Below are positions 1 to 6,563 of a stretch of 6,923 nt of DNA, piece after piece (the first letter of the stretch is position 1; each line of letters starts with the position of its first letter). The notes beneath the pieces were generated by a model. The model had not been told where the DNA came from, ran no database searches, and was given only the letters and a program-made list of their open reading frames with translations. This DNA comes from JAKAQB01 sp027320105 (GTDB taxonomy: Bacteria > Actinomycetota > Acidimicrobiia > Acidimicrobiales > Palsa-688), in the NCBI GenBank assembly GCA_027320105.1, contig DAHVMA010000061.1:1-6923 (forward strand). The letters run 5' to 3'. Position numbers and translations under genes: made by a program.

Positions 1-1016
1 TGCAGTTCATGCTCATGATCTGGTTCCAGGGCATCTGGCTGCCCCAGCACGGCTACAGCTTCGTCGACACCCCCCTGTGGGCGGGGATCTACATGATCCC
101 CTGGATGCTCGGCTTCGGCGTCGCCGGGCCGATCTCCGGCAGGCTGTCGGACCGCTACGGCGCCCGGCCCTTCGCCACCGCCGGCATGTTGCTCTCCGCC
201 GCGATGTACGCAGCGATGATGGCCTTCCCCCCCAACTTCGCCTACTGGCCCTTCGCCGCCGTGATGTTCGTCTCGGGCATCGCCATGGGGCTCTTCGCCT
301 CGCCGAACACCGCCTCGATCATGAACTCGGTCCCCGCGCGCCACCGCGGGGCGGCCTCGGGGATGCGCGTCACGTTCTCCAACGCCGGCATGCCGCTGTC
401 GATGGGGCTGTTCTTCACCCTGCTGGTCTTCGGCCTCAACGCCAAGGTGCCCTCGGCGATGTACCGGGGGCTCGTGGCCCACGGCATCCCCGCCGCCAAG
501 GCCGCACAGCTCGCCCACCTGCCGCCGCTCGGCTACATCTTCGCCGCCTTCTTGGGCTACAACCCCTTGAAGAGCCTCCTCGGCCCGGCGGTCCTCTCCC
601 ACCTCGCCCCCGCCCGAGCGGCCGACCTCACCGGCCGGTCGTTCTTCCCCCAGCTGATCGGCCCGGCCTTCAAGCACGGCTTGGTGCTCATCTTGGTCTT
701 CGCCGTCGTCATGAGCGTCATCGCGGCGCTCGCCTCGGCGCTGCGCGGCGAGCGCTACGTCCACGAGGACGAGGAGTCCATCGCCCAGAAGGCCGCGCTC
801 GTCGGTGCCGGCGAGGCGGTCGGCCCCGGCAGCGCCATGAGCAGCTTCGAGCCTGAGGCCCCGCCCGGGCCGGGCGACAAGGTGCCGGCGCCCGCCGCGA
901 CCGCCCGGCGGAACGGGCGCCCCGACCGGCATCGGCGACCGATGGGCGCGAGGAGGAACGGCGCCGTCGGGGGCGCGTCCTCGCGAGGAGAGGAGGCGGC
1001 CGGCTCGTCGCCGTGA
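1..1016 (+). CDS. MFS exporter, DHA2-like, C-terminal part (5' truncated)
   Basis: This is the C-terminal portion of a major facilitator superfamily permease, probably a proton-driven drug or metabolite exporter of the 14-TM DHA2 group. The reading frame is open back to the left edge (in-frame codons at 3-8 precede the ATG at 9), so that ATG is internal and the true start lies outside. Visible are several hydrophobic helices (about residues 22-40, 53-70, 78-98, 120-145 counted from the ATG at 9). The loop GPISGRLSDRYGARP is the classic MFS cytoplasmic signature (G-x-L-x-D-R-x-G-x-R/K). A later loop containing AAFLGYNPLKSLL and a final helix around residues 223-245 resemble actinobacterial DHA2 exporters. 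An unusually long polar, Pro/Arg-rich cytoplasmic tail of about 85 residues follows. The stop (1014-1016) lies just upstream of the stress-protein gene, so the two may be co-transcribed. The substrate cannot be inferred. Confidence 0.85.
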   Translation, partial: QFMLMIWFQGIWLPQHGYSFVDTPLWAGIYMIPWMLGFGVAGPISGRLSDRYGARPFATAGMLLSAAMYAAMMAFPPNFAYWPFAAVMFVSGIAMGLFASPNTASIMNSVPARHRGAASGMRVTFSNAGMPLSMGLFFTLLVFGLNAKVPSAMYRGLVAHGIPAAKAAQLAHLPPLGYIFAAFLGYNPLKSLLGPAVLSHLAPARAADLTGRSFFPQLIGPAFKHGLVLILVFAVVMSVIAALASALRGERYVHEDEESIAQKAALVGAGEAVGPGSAMSSFEPEAPPGPGDKVPAPAATARRNGRPDRHRRPMGARRNGAVGGASSRGEEAAGSSP

Positions 1017-1051
1017 GCCGACACCTGGCACACGAGGAGCACGCACGTCCA

Positions 1052-1468
1052 ATGTCGATTAGGAGCATCGTGGTCGGCTTCGACGGCTCGGAGACGAGCT
1101 ACCGGGCCTTGGCCATGGCCATCGGCCTGGCCGGGCGCGAGCACGGCACGGTCCAGGCCTGCTTCGTCGCCCACCTGCCGGCCACCGCCGCCCTCGGCGG
1201 CTTTGTCGCTCCGGCGTCGCTCCTCTCTGACCCCGAGGGCGACGACGAGTTGGCCGCCTTCGTCACCGCCGAGCTCGCCCGTGCCGGGGTCGCCGGCGAC
1301 TTCACCCGCCGCAGCGGCGAGGTCGCCGCCGAGCTCGAGCGCCTGGCGGAAGCCTGTGGCGCCGACCTCCTCGTCGTCGGCCGCTCCACCCATCCGCACC
1401 TGCACCTTGGCGGCGTCCCCCGCCAACTGCTCGCCCGGGGCCGCATCCCCGTGCTCGTGGTCCCGTAG
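1052..1468 (+). CDS. Universal stress protein (UspA family)
   Basis: A single-domain cytoplasmic universal stress protein of 138 residues, the usual size for the family. The N-terminus SIRSIVVGFDGSETSYRAL is the standard first beta strand with the conserved D-G-S nucleotide-contact motif. The C-terminus ADLLVVGRST...RIPVLVVP is the standard last two strands. The ATP-binding loop is degenerate: where ATP-binding members have G-x-x-G-(9 residues)-G-(S/T), this one reads GRSTHPHLHLGGV, keeping the first G and the GG but not the second G or the S/T. Nucleotide binding is therefore uncertain. ATG 1052 is chosen because homology begins there. A GTG at 1013, overlapping the exporter stop as GTGA, would add 13 residues without family resemblance and is the alternative. 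GAGGAG at 1033-1038 lies 13 bases upstream of the ATG, rather far for a ribosome binding site. Its role in stress or transport regulation is not determinable here. Confidence 0.85.
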   Translation: MSIRSIVVGFDGSETSYRALAMAIGLAGREHGTVQACFVAHLPATAALGGFVAPASLLSDPEGDDELAAFVTAELARAGVAGDFTRRSGEVAAELERLAEACGADLLVVGRSTHPHLHLGGVPRQLLARGRIPVLVVP

Positions 1469-1471
1469 CCA

Positions 1472-1490
1472 CCGCCGCAGCGAGCGGCGG
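1472..1490 (+). terminator. GC-rich hairpin after the stress-protein gene, possible terminator
   Basis: A perfect 7-bp inverted repeat, CCGCCGC / GCGGCGG with a 5-base loop (AGCGA), starts 3 bases after the stress-protein stop codon. There is no following T run, so it is not a canonical intrinsic terminator. T-less hairpins at gene ends are common in high-GC actinobacteria and may help termination or protect the 3' end. Such stems also arise by chance in this base composition. The rest of 1491-1599 shows no recognisable promoter hexamers, and the pilus operon start must be mapped experimentally. Confidence 0.35.
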
Positions 1491-1586
1491 GAGCCTTGGC
1501 GTCGAGGCCGGCCCCGCCCGCGACGGCGAACGTCGAGGTGGTCCAGTCCGAGGCGATCAACACCCCGAGCAGCGGAGGCAGCTGAG

Positions 1587-1592
1587 AAAGGA
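1587..1592 (+). promoter_or_regulatory. Ribosome binding site of cpaB-like gene
   Basis: AAAGGA lies 7 bases upstream of the ATG at 1600, within an A-rich purine patch that stands out in the GC-rich gap. It supports ATG 1600 as the start of the first pilus gene and suggests independent translation initiation here, unlike the coupled genes that follow. Confidence 0.6.
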
Positions 1593-1599
1593 ACCGCCG

Positions 1600-2280
1600 A
1601 TGGCGCTGACTGCGACACGACCCTCGATCAACGGCGGCCCGCCTGCGAGGCCGCGCCGTGGAGCCGTGCCGGGCCGGCGGGCTGGCCGGCGTCGCCAGGT
1701 GCCGCTGGTCGTGGTGGGGGTGCTGCTGGTGGTCGGCTGCGCGCTCGGCTTCACGGACGCGTGGGTGAGCCTGGCCGGCCACGAGGACGTGCTCGTCGTC
1801 GCCCAACCGCTCACCGCCGGTGAGATCCTCCAGGCGGCCGACCTGCGGGCGGTGCGGGTCTCGACCGGTGCCGGCATCCAGGTGGTCCCGGCTGCCGGCG
1901 AACAAGGCGTGGTGGGACGCCCGGTGGCGCTGGCGCTCGTGGCCGGGGCGCTGCTCACCCCAGGTGACATCGGCTCGGGCGCTTCGGTGGGTGCCGGCGC
2001 GGACGTGGTGGCCGTCGCGCTCAAGGCGGGGCTGTTCCCTCCCGGTCTCGCCCCAGGCGACCGGGTGCAGGTCGTGCCGGTGGTGACCGTCTCGTCGAGC
2101 ACGCAGAGCGCGTCGGGGAGCCCGGTCGACGCGGTGGTGCTCGGCGTCGAGACGGCTGCTGTCGGATCGGGCGGGCCAACGGTGTTCTCCTTGGAGGTGT
2201 CGAAGACCGAGGCAGACGGGGTGGCGTCGCTCGCCGCGGCAGGCGAGGTGAGCCTGGTCCAGCTCGGGGCGAAGAGCTGA
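1600..2280 (+). CDS. cpaB: Flp pilus assembly protein CpaB/RcpC-like, SAF domain
   Basis: A 226-residue membrane-anchored protein resembling CpaB/RcpC, an assembly factor of Tad/Flp pili. A basic, Arg-rich cytoplasmic N-terminus (residues 16-33) is followed by one hydrophobic helix (about 35-52). A SAF-type domain follows at about 62-125, recognisable from VVAQPLTAGEILQAADLRAV and a later GxLLTPGDI element. Residues about 129-226 match the RcpC-type C-terminal half, with AGLFPPGLAPGDRVQVV and a beta-rich end. The topology puts the SAF and C-terminal domains outside the membrane. In diderms CpaB works with the RcpA/CpaC secretin, and no secretin gene is visible here, so its partner in this organism is unknown. 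It is the first gene of the cluster. Its stop is 2 bases before the next GTG, consistent with one transcript. Confidence 0.82.
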   Translation: MALTATRPSINGGPPARPRRGAVPGRRAGRRRQVPLVVVGVLLVVGCALGFTDAWVSLAGHEDVLVVAQPLTAGEILQAADLRAVRVSTGAGIQVVPAAGEQGVVGRPVALALVAGALLTPGDIGSGASVGAGADVVAVALKAGLFPPGLAPGDRVQVVPVVTVSSSTQSASGSPVDAVVLGVETAAVGSGGPTVFSLEVSKTEADGVASLAAAGEVSLVQLGAKS

Positions 2281-2282
2281 CC

Positions 2283-3164
2283 GTGGCGGTGACCGTGCTC
2301 GCCTCGGTGCGATCGTGCGGGACGACCACCTCGGCGGTGGCGCTCGCCGCCACCTGGCCGGCGGCACGCCGGGTACTGGTGGTCGAGCTCGACCCCGCCG
2401 GCGGCACGCTCGGCGCAGCGTTGAGGTGGCCGGCGGAGCCGAGCCTGGTGTCGCTCGGGGCCGCGGCCCGCCACAGGAGCGATCCCGAGATGATCTGGGC
2501 GCACTGCCAGTCGTTGCCGGGCGGGGCGTCGGTGCTCGCCGCACCGGGCTCTGGCGCCCAGGTGCGCAGCGCGGCGGCGACCCTCGCCGGTCTCCTGGCG
2601 CGCCTCGGTGAGCTCGACGCCGACGTGCTCATCGACGCCGGCCGCCTCGGCCCTGGGTCCTCCCCGCCGCTGTTCGCCCCCGCCGGGCCAGCCAGCGCGA
2701 GCCGGGTGGTGTGGACCAGCCGGGCGAGGCTCGCCGACCTCAACGCGCTCGCCGGTGTCCTCGAGCACTCATCCGACGCAGGCGGCGTGCTCGTCGCTGG
2801 ACAGCTCGGGCTGGTGGTGGTGGGCGACGGCCCCTACCCCGACACCGAGATTGCCGAGGCGCTCGGCGTTGCGGTGCTCGGACGCCTGCCGTGGGAGCCG
2901 GGGGCAGCCGAGCTGCTCGGCGTGGTGCCGGCGTCGGACCGCCGGCTTCGCCTCTCCCCGCTCGTGCGCTCGGCGCGCAGCCTGGCCGAGACGCTTGCCC
3001 CCGAGCCCGCCCCGGTGCCGGCGGCCGTGGCCGCAGCGGCGCCGAACGTCGCCGCCCGGCTCAGGGTACGCCTCGGCCACCCGGTGCGCGCTCCGGCCAC
3101 TGCGCCGCCCGGCGACTATGTGGCCACCAACGGCAGCCTTCCCGGCGGAGGGACGCCCCGGTGA
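2283..3164 (+). CDS. CpaE/TadZ-like ParA-type ATPase with degenerate P-loop
   Basis: A 293-residue cytoplasmic protein of the ParA/MinD-like fold, in the position where Tad clusters carry CpaE/TadZ, the polar localisation factor of the pilus machine. The N-terminus TVLASVRSCGTTTSAVALA sits where the deviant Walker A (KGGxGKTT) should be. Both lysines are replaced (V9 and T14) although G13 and the following Thr residues remain. The Walker A' strand VLVVELDPAGGTLG is intact with D37, and a Walker B-like strand ends at D118 (ADVLIDAG). The N-terminal receiver-like domain of proteobacterial CpaE is absent. The C-terminus (about 240-293) is Ala/Pro-rich and probably disordered. Degenerate P-loops also occur in actinobacterial CpaE-like proteins, so it may bind nucleotide weakly or act as a scaffold. 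GTG 2283 is chosen for its position 2 bases after the cpaB stop, with a weak GAAGAG at 2271-2276 upstream. Confidence 0.72.
   Translation: MAVTVLASVRSCGTTTSAVALAATWPAARRVLVVELDPAGGTLGAALRWPAEPSLVSLGAAARHRSDPEMIWAHCQSLPGGASVLAAPGSGAQVRSAAATLAGLLARLGELDADVLIDAGRLGPGSSPPLFAPAGPASASRVVWTSRARLADLNALAGVLEHSSDAGGVLVAGQLGLVVVGDGPYPDTEIAEALGVAVLGRLPWEPGAAELLGVVPASDRRLRLSPLVRSARSLAETLAPEPAPVPAAVAAAAPNVAARLRVRLGHPVRAPATAPPGDYVATNGSLPGGGTPR
3147..3153 (+). promoter_or_regulatory. Ribosome binding site deciding the cpaF start
   Basis: GGAGGGA lies 7 bases before GTG 3161, inside the end of the upstream gene. It fixes GTG 3161 as the start even though the frame remains open for about 450 bases further upstream. 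The GTG and the upstream TGA share the bases GTGA. Confidence 0.65.
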
Positions 3165-4534
3165 CCGCCGAGCAGGTGGCGTCCGCCTCGGTCTTCGCCG
3201 AGGAAGCGACAGGCTCCCGGCGAGCGCCGGAGCAGCCGCAGGTGGAAGCGCTCCGGGCCGAGGTGCTCGCCGCGCTCGGCGAGGCGACCCGGTCCGCCCA
3301 GACCGGTGGGCACGCCCCGCTTCGCCCGGCCGACGAGCAGGCCCTCGGCCGCCAGCTCATCTCCGAGGCCTTGAAGCGCCGAGCCCGCGACGCCCTCGCA
3401 GGGGGCGGGGCGGTGCTCTCCGAGGAAGAAGAGGGGCGCCTGGCCCGGGCGGTCTTCGACGCCTTGTTCCGCTTGAACCGCCTGCAGCGGCTCTTGGACG
3501 ACCCCGCGATCGAGAACATCGACGCGAACGGCTGCGACGTCGTGTGGGTCCGCTACGCCGACGGCCGCCGGGAGCAGGTCGCCCCGATCGCGGCCTCCGA
3601 CGCCGAGTTCGAAGAGATGCTGCGCACCGCCGCAGCCCGCACCGGGATCGGAGAGCGGCGCTTCGACCGGGGCTCGCCCGGGCCGTCCTTGCAGCTGCCC
3701 GACGGGTCGCGGCTGTTCGCGGTGATGGCCATAGCTGTGCGCCCGTGCGTCTCGGTGCGCCGGCATCGCTACCTGCGCGTCACCCTCGACGACCTGATCG
3801 CGACCGGCACGCTCGACGTGGCGCTACGCGAGCTGCTCCGGGCGCTCATGTTGGCCAAGAAGTCCTGCATCATCTGCGGGGGGACCGCGGCGGGCAAGAC
3901 CACGCTGCTCCGGGCGATGGCAGCCGACATCCCCCCGACCGAGCGCCTCATCACGATCGAGGACTCCCTCGAGCTCGGCCTGGACCGCTACCCGGACCTG
4001 CACCCCGACTGCGTCGCCTTGGAAACCAGAGAGCCCAACTTGGAGGGCCAGGGCGGGGTCAGCCTGGCCGAGCTGGTGCGCTGGGCGCTTCGCATGAGCC
4101 CGGACCGGGTGATCGTCGGCGAGGCGAGAGGCGAAGAGGTCCTCGCCCTGTTGAACGCCATGAGCCAGGGCACCGACGGGTCGATGGCGACGCTTCACGC
4201 CTCCAGCTCGCGCGGCGCGTTCTCCAAGCTCGCCACGTACGCCATCCAGGCCCCCGAACGCCTTCCGTTGGAGGCGACCAACCTGCTCGTGGCCAACGCC
4301 GTGCACTTCGTCGTCCACCTCGCCCGCCGTGGCGAGCGGCGGGTGGTGTCCTCTGTCCGGGAGGTGACCGGCGCAGAGGGCCCGCTCGTCACCTCGAACG
4401 AGGTGTTCCGCCCCGACGCCTCGGGGCGGGCCGTGCCCGCCTCGCCGCTTCGCTCCGACACGCTGGAAGAGCTGGTCGCGGTCGGCTTCGACCCGGGCCT
4501 CTTGGAGCGCCCCGGCGGCTGGTGGGAGCGGTGA
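3161..4534 (+). CDS. cpaF: Tad pilus secretion ATPase CpaF/TadA
   Basis: A 457-residue hexameric-type secretion ATPase (type II/IV secretion family, CpaF/TadA branch), which powers assembly of the Flp pilus on the cytoplasmic face of the membrane. The N-terminal third is helical and charged, leading into the N-domain with DPAIENIDANGCDVVWVRY and then LPDGSR at residues 179-184. The catalytic core has Walker A GGTAAGKT at 240-247 and an Asp box around ITIEDSLELGL. The Walker B region is DRVIVGEARGEE with the catalytic-type glutamate at 321, and the His box is GSMATLHASS with His346. All key motifs are present, so the enzyme should be active. The start is GTG 3161, supported by the upstream GGAGGGA and the 4-base overlap with the CpaE-like gene. 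Its end overlaps tadB as GTGA, implying coupled translation. The annotation to the CpaF family is firm, and the pilus role follows from the neighbours. Confidence 0.95.
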   Translation: MTAEQVASASVFAEEATGSRRAPEQPQVEALRAEVLAALGEATRSAQTGGHAPLRPADEQALGRQLISEALKRRARDALAGGGAVLSEEEEGRLARAVFDALFRLNRLQRLLDDPAIENIDANGCDVVWVRYADGRREQVAPIAASDAEFEEMLRTAAARTGIGERRFDRGSPGPSLQLPDGSRLFAVMAIAVRPCVSVRRHRYLRVTLDDLIATGTLDVALRELLRALMLAKKSCIICGGTAAGKTTLLRAMAADIPPTERLITIEDSLELGLDRYPDLHPDCVALETREPNLEGQGGVSLAELVRWALRMSPDRVIVGEARGEEVLALLNAMSQGTDGSMATLHASSSRGAFSKLATYAIQAPERLPLEATNLLVANAVHFVVHLARRGERRVVSSVREVTGAEGPLVTSNEVFRPDASGRAVPASPLRSDTLEELVAVGFDPGLLERPGGWWER

Positions 4535-5400
4535 GCATCCTCTCGGCGCTGCTCGGCGCCGGTGTCGGCCTGGGGCTGGTGCTCGTGTGGGCCGGCTGGC
4601 GTGGCGTCAGCATGCCCCGTCCGCTGCGCCGTCCAGCTCGGCCACAGGTCGAGGGGGTGACGCTCCGGCTCGGGCTCGCCGCCGGCTCGGCGGTCGTAGT
4701 CGGGGCGGCGACCGGCTGGCCGGTCGGGGCGCTCTTGGCCGGGGCGGCCGGCTGGGGGCTGCCGGGCCTGCTCGGCGGCGCCAAAGGCCGCGCCGAAGCG
4801 CTGGCGCGTATCGAGGCGGTCGCCGCCTGGGCGGAAATGCTGCGCGACACGATGGCCGGCGCCGCAGGCCTGGAGCAGGCGATCGTCGCCACCGCCCCGG
4901 TCGCCCCCCTCGCCCTGCGAGCCGAGATCGCCGCCATCGCGCTGCGCCTCGACGGCGAACGGCTCGCGCCCGCCCTTCGGGCCTTCGCCGACGAGGTGGC
5001 GGATCCGACCATGGACCTCGTGGTCGCCGCGTTGGTGCTCGCCGCCGAGCACCAGGCGGCCCGCCTCGGGGAGCTGCTCGGCACCTTGGCCCAAGCAGCG
5101 AGGGACCAGGCCACCATGCGGCTTCGGGTCAAAGCCGGCCGGGCCCGGTCGCGCACCTCGGTCAAGGTCGTCGTCGGGGTTACCGCCGGGCTTGCCCTGG
5201 GCCTGGTGCTGCTCAACTGCTCCTACCTCGCCCCCTACGGAAGCGCCCTCGGCCAGGTGGTGCTCGCCTTGGTCGGCGCGATGTTCGCCGGCGCGTTCAT
5301 CTGGCTGGCCCGCATGACCCGGCCGGCCGCCCCCGAGCGGCTCCTGGCCGGTGCTCCCGACACCGGGCACCCGGCCCGCCTGGGCGGGGAGCGGCCGTGA
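4531..5400 (+). CDS. tadB: Tad pilus inner-membrane platform protein TadB
   Basis: A 289-residue polytopic membrane protein, the first of the two TadB/TadC platform subunits that couple CpaF to pilin assembly. A hydrophobic helix covers residues 4-20, and one or two more cover about 46-82. A cytoplasmic T2SSF-type helical domain spans about 95-210 and contains WAEMLRDTMAGAAGLEQAI, the conserved start of the domain in TadB proteins, and ARLGELLGTLAQAARDQ. Two C-terminal helices lie around 211-230 and 240-260. Domain order and length are normal for TadB. The start GTG 4531 overlaps the cpaF stop as GTGA, and GGGAG at 4524-4528 is only 2 bases away, so initiation probably relies on ribosomes finishing cpaF. 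An in-frame GTG at 4522 is an alternative that adds three residues. It overlaps tadC at its 3' end. Confidence 0.88.
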   Translation: MSILSALLGAGVGLGLVLVWAGWRGVSMPRPLRRPARPQVEGVTLRLGLAAGSAVVVGAATGWPVGALLAGAAGWGLPGLLGGAKGRAEALARIEAVAAWAEMLRDTMAGAAGLEQAIVATAPVAPLALRAEIAAIALRLDGERLAPALRAFADEVADPTMDLVVAALVLAAEHQAARLGELLGTLAQAARDQATMRLRVKAGRARSRTSVKVVVGVTAGLALGLVLLNCSYLAPYGSALGQVVLALVGAMFAGAFIWLARMTRPAAPERLLAGAPDTGHPARLGGERP

Positions 5401-6305
5401 CCACCGCCCTCCTGCTCGGGGCGGGGGTGGGGCTCGGGCTGTGGCTGGTGGTGCGCGGCCTGTACCCGCCCCGACCCTCCCTCGCCGAGGCGCTCGCCCT
5501 GCTACGCCGCGTCCCCCAAGCCGTCCCCCTCGTCACCCCGGGAGCCGACGGCGGCGGTACGGCGGCCCGCCTCGGCCGCCCGCTCGCCGAGCTGGCCGAA
5601 CGCGCCGGCGCCGGCTGGCTCGTGCCCGCCGGTGTCCGCCGGGACCTCGCCGTCTTGGAGCGAAGCCCCCAGCGCCACCTCGCCGAGAAGGTCACCGCGG
5701 CGCTCGCCGGCCTTCTCCTCGTCCCGGCGATGAGCGCCCTGGCGGCCCTCGGCGGCGCCCGCATGCCCCTCGCGCTGCCGCTGTGGGGTGCGCTCCTGCT
5801 CGGGGCGGTCGGCTTCGTCGTCCCCGACTTGGGCATCCACGCCGACGCCTCCGCACGGCGCCGCGACTTCCGCCACGCGCTCTCCAGCTTCCTCGACCTG
5901 GTCGTTGTAGCACTGGCCGCGGGCGGCGGGGTCGAGAGCGCCCTCGGCGACGCGGCGGGGGTCGGCACCGGATGGCCGTTCGCCTACCTGCGCCGAGCCC
6001 TCGACCAGGCCCGCCTCGCCCGGGAAGCCCCCTGGGCCGCCCTCGGACGTCTCGGCACCGAGCTCGGCGTCGGCGAGCTGTCCGAGCTCGCCGCGTCGCT
6101 CATCCTGGCGGGGGCCGAAGGCGCCAAGGTCCGCTCCAGCCTCGCCGCCAAGGCGACGTCGCTTCGCGCCCACCAGCTCGCCGAGGCAGAGACCGCCGAT
6201 CAGGCCGCCAGCGAACGGATGAGCCTGCCCGTCGTGGTGCTCTTCGCCGGCTTCTTGTTCTTCATCGGCTACCCCGCCCTCGAACGCGTCGTCACCTCGA
6301 TCTGA
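5397..6305 (+). CDS. tadC: Tad pilus inner-membrane platform protein TadC
   Basis: A 302-residue membrane protein, the second platform subunit, expected to pair with TadB. It has a hydrophobic helix at residues 4-20, two further helices around 100-117 and 125-143, a T2SSF-type domain over about 160-275, and a last helix at 277-292. The segment RRDFRHALSSFLDLVVVALA followed by GGGVESAL is the typical TadC domain opening, and SELAASLILAGAEGAKVRSSL is its conserved middle. GTG 5397 is supported by GGGGAG at 5386-5391 with 5-base spacing and by the GTGA overlap with tadB. In diderm Tad systems TadC is a separate paralogue of TadB, and the pair here conforms. The next gene is 38 bases away with its own strong ribosome binding site. 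Confidence 0.87.
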   Translation: MTTALLLGAGVGLGLWLVVRGLYPPRPSLAEALALLRRVPQAVPLVTPGADGGGTAARLGRPLAELAERAGAGWLVPAGVRRDLAVLERSPQRHLAEKVTAALAGLLLVPAMSALAALGGARMPLALPLWGALLLGAVGFVVPDLGIHADASARRRDFRHALSSFLDLVVVALAAGGGVESALGDAAGVGTGWPFAYLRRALDQARLAREAPWAALGRLGTELGVGELSELAASLILAGAEGAKVRSSLAAKATSLRAHQLAEAETADQAASERMSLPVVVLFAGFLFFIGYPALERVVTSI

Positions 6306-6321
6306 GACCCATCCACCGAGC

Positions 6322-6335
6322 AGAAAGAAAGAAGG
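6322..6335 (+). promoter_or_regulatory. Purine-rich ribosome binding site of the pilin gene
   Basis: A 14-base all-purine tract ending in GAAGG stands out in this GC-rich sequence. It lies 8 bases before GTG 6344 and only 3 bases before an out-of-frame ATG at 6339, so the spacing favours the GTG. A strong site independent of tadC fits a major pilin that must be made in excess. Confidence 0.6.
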
Positions 6336-6343
6336 CCCATGCC

Positions 6344-6547
6344 GTGTTCCCCGAGCTGACCGTCATCAAGCACCTCTTCCAGGTGCTCTACTCCCGCTAC
6401 CAGGCCCTGCGCGCCGAGCCAGAAGCGGACTACTCCACCGAGACGGTGATCGTCACCGCCCTCCTGGCCGCCCTCGCGCTCACCGCTGTGGGGATCATCG
6501 TGGCCAAGGTGGTCGCCAAGGCAAACTCGATTACCACCGGCCCCTGA
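6344..6547 (+). CDS. Flp/Tad-like prepilin, divergent
   Basis: A 67-residue protein with the layout of a type IVb (Flp) prepilin. The leader of about 28 residues is polar or amphipathic. A short motif A-D-Y-S-T-E follows, then a continuous hydrophobic helix at about 34-57 and a short polar tail ending ANSITTGP. If cleavage falls after Ala28, Glu33 is the +5 glutamate that pilin assembly uses, and the mature peptide is 39 residues. The S-T-x-E pattern before the helix resembles small actinobacterial Flp-like proteins (the DUF4244 type has STAEY). It differs from textbook Flp in having Ala rather than Gly at -1 and Thr rather than Tyr after the Glu. It follows tadC and is probably the structural subunit exported by the machine encoded upstream. 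GTG 6344 is chosen from the spacing of the purine-rich site, and GTG 6383 would give a 15-residue leader but lacks a ribosome binding site. The role rests on motif and context. Confidence 0.72.
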   Translation: MFPELTVIKHLFQVLYSRYQALRAEPEADYSTETVIVTALLAALALTAVGIIVAKVVAKANSITTGP

Positions 6548-6563
6548 GGAGATACCCGGTGGT
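6533..6563 (+). promoter_or_regulatory. Hairpin enclosing the pilin stop codon and a ribosome-binding-like GAGGAG
   Basis: ACCACCGG (6533-6540) and CCGGTGGT (6556-6563) are perfect inverted repeats of 8 bp around a 15-base loop. Two extra G-U pairs are possible at the base of the stem. The loop contains the pilin stop TGA (6545-6547) and GAGGAG (6546-6551). No T run follows, so it is not a standard terminator. It could stabilise the 3' end of the pilin message, cause factor-assisted termination, or limit translation of whatever lies downstream. The right arm can also pair in shifted registers because it merges into a GGT repeat. Confidence 0.5.

Noticed and set aside
1469..1585. In-frame continuation after the stress-protein TAG, ending with a protein-like stretch and a TGA before cpaB
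   Set aside because: The stress protein ends normally for its family, no start codon with a well-placed ribosome binding site exists in the stretch, and 38 codons without a stop are expected by chance at this GC content.
755..2768. Long minus-strand open frames across the stress-protein, cpaB and CpaE-like region
   Set aside because: They are antisense shadows typical of very GC-rich coding DNA. They have Arg/Pro/Ser-rich translations, no recognisable domains, and mutually overlapping frames.
2711..3160. Upstream extension of the cpaF frame
   Set aside because: The extension overlaps the CpaE-like gene, has a low-complexity Arg-rich translation, and the ribosome binding site at 3147-3153 points to GTG 3161.
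2608..4530. A long open plus-strand frame that continues upstream of tadB through the CpaE-like and cpaF genes
   Set aside because: Its upstream part is an Arg/Pro/Ala-rich translation with no domain, lying entirely over two well-supported genes in other frames. Only the part from 4531 is TadB.
4195..5370. Long minus-strand open frame opposite tadB
   Set aside because: It lacks a recognisable domain and overlaps the clear T2SSF-domain gene on the plus strand. Its composition follows from antisense codon bias.
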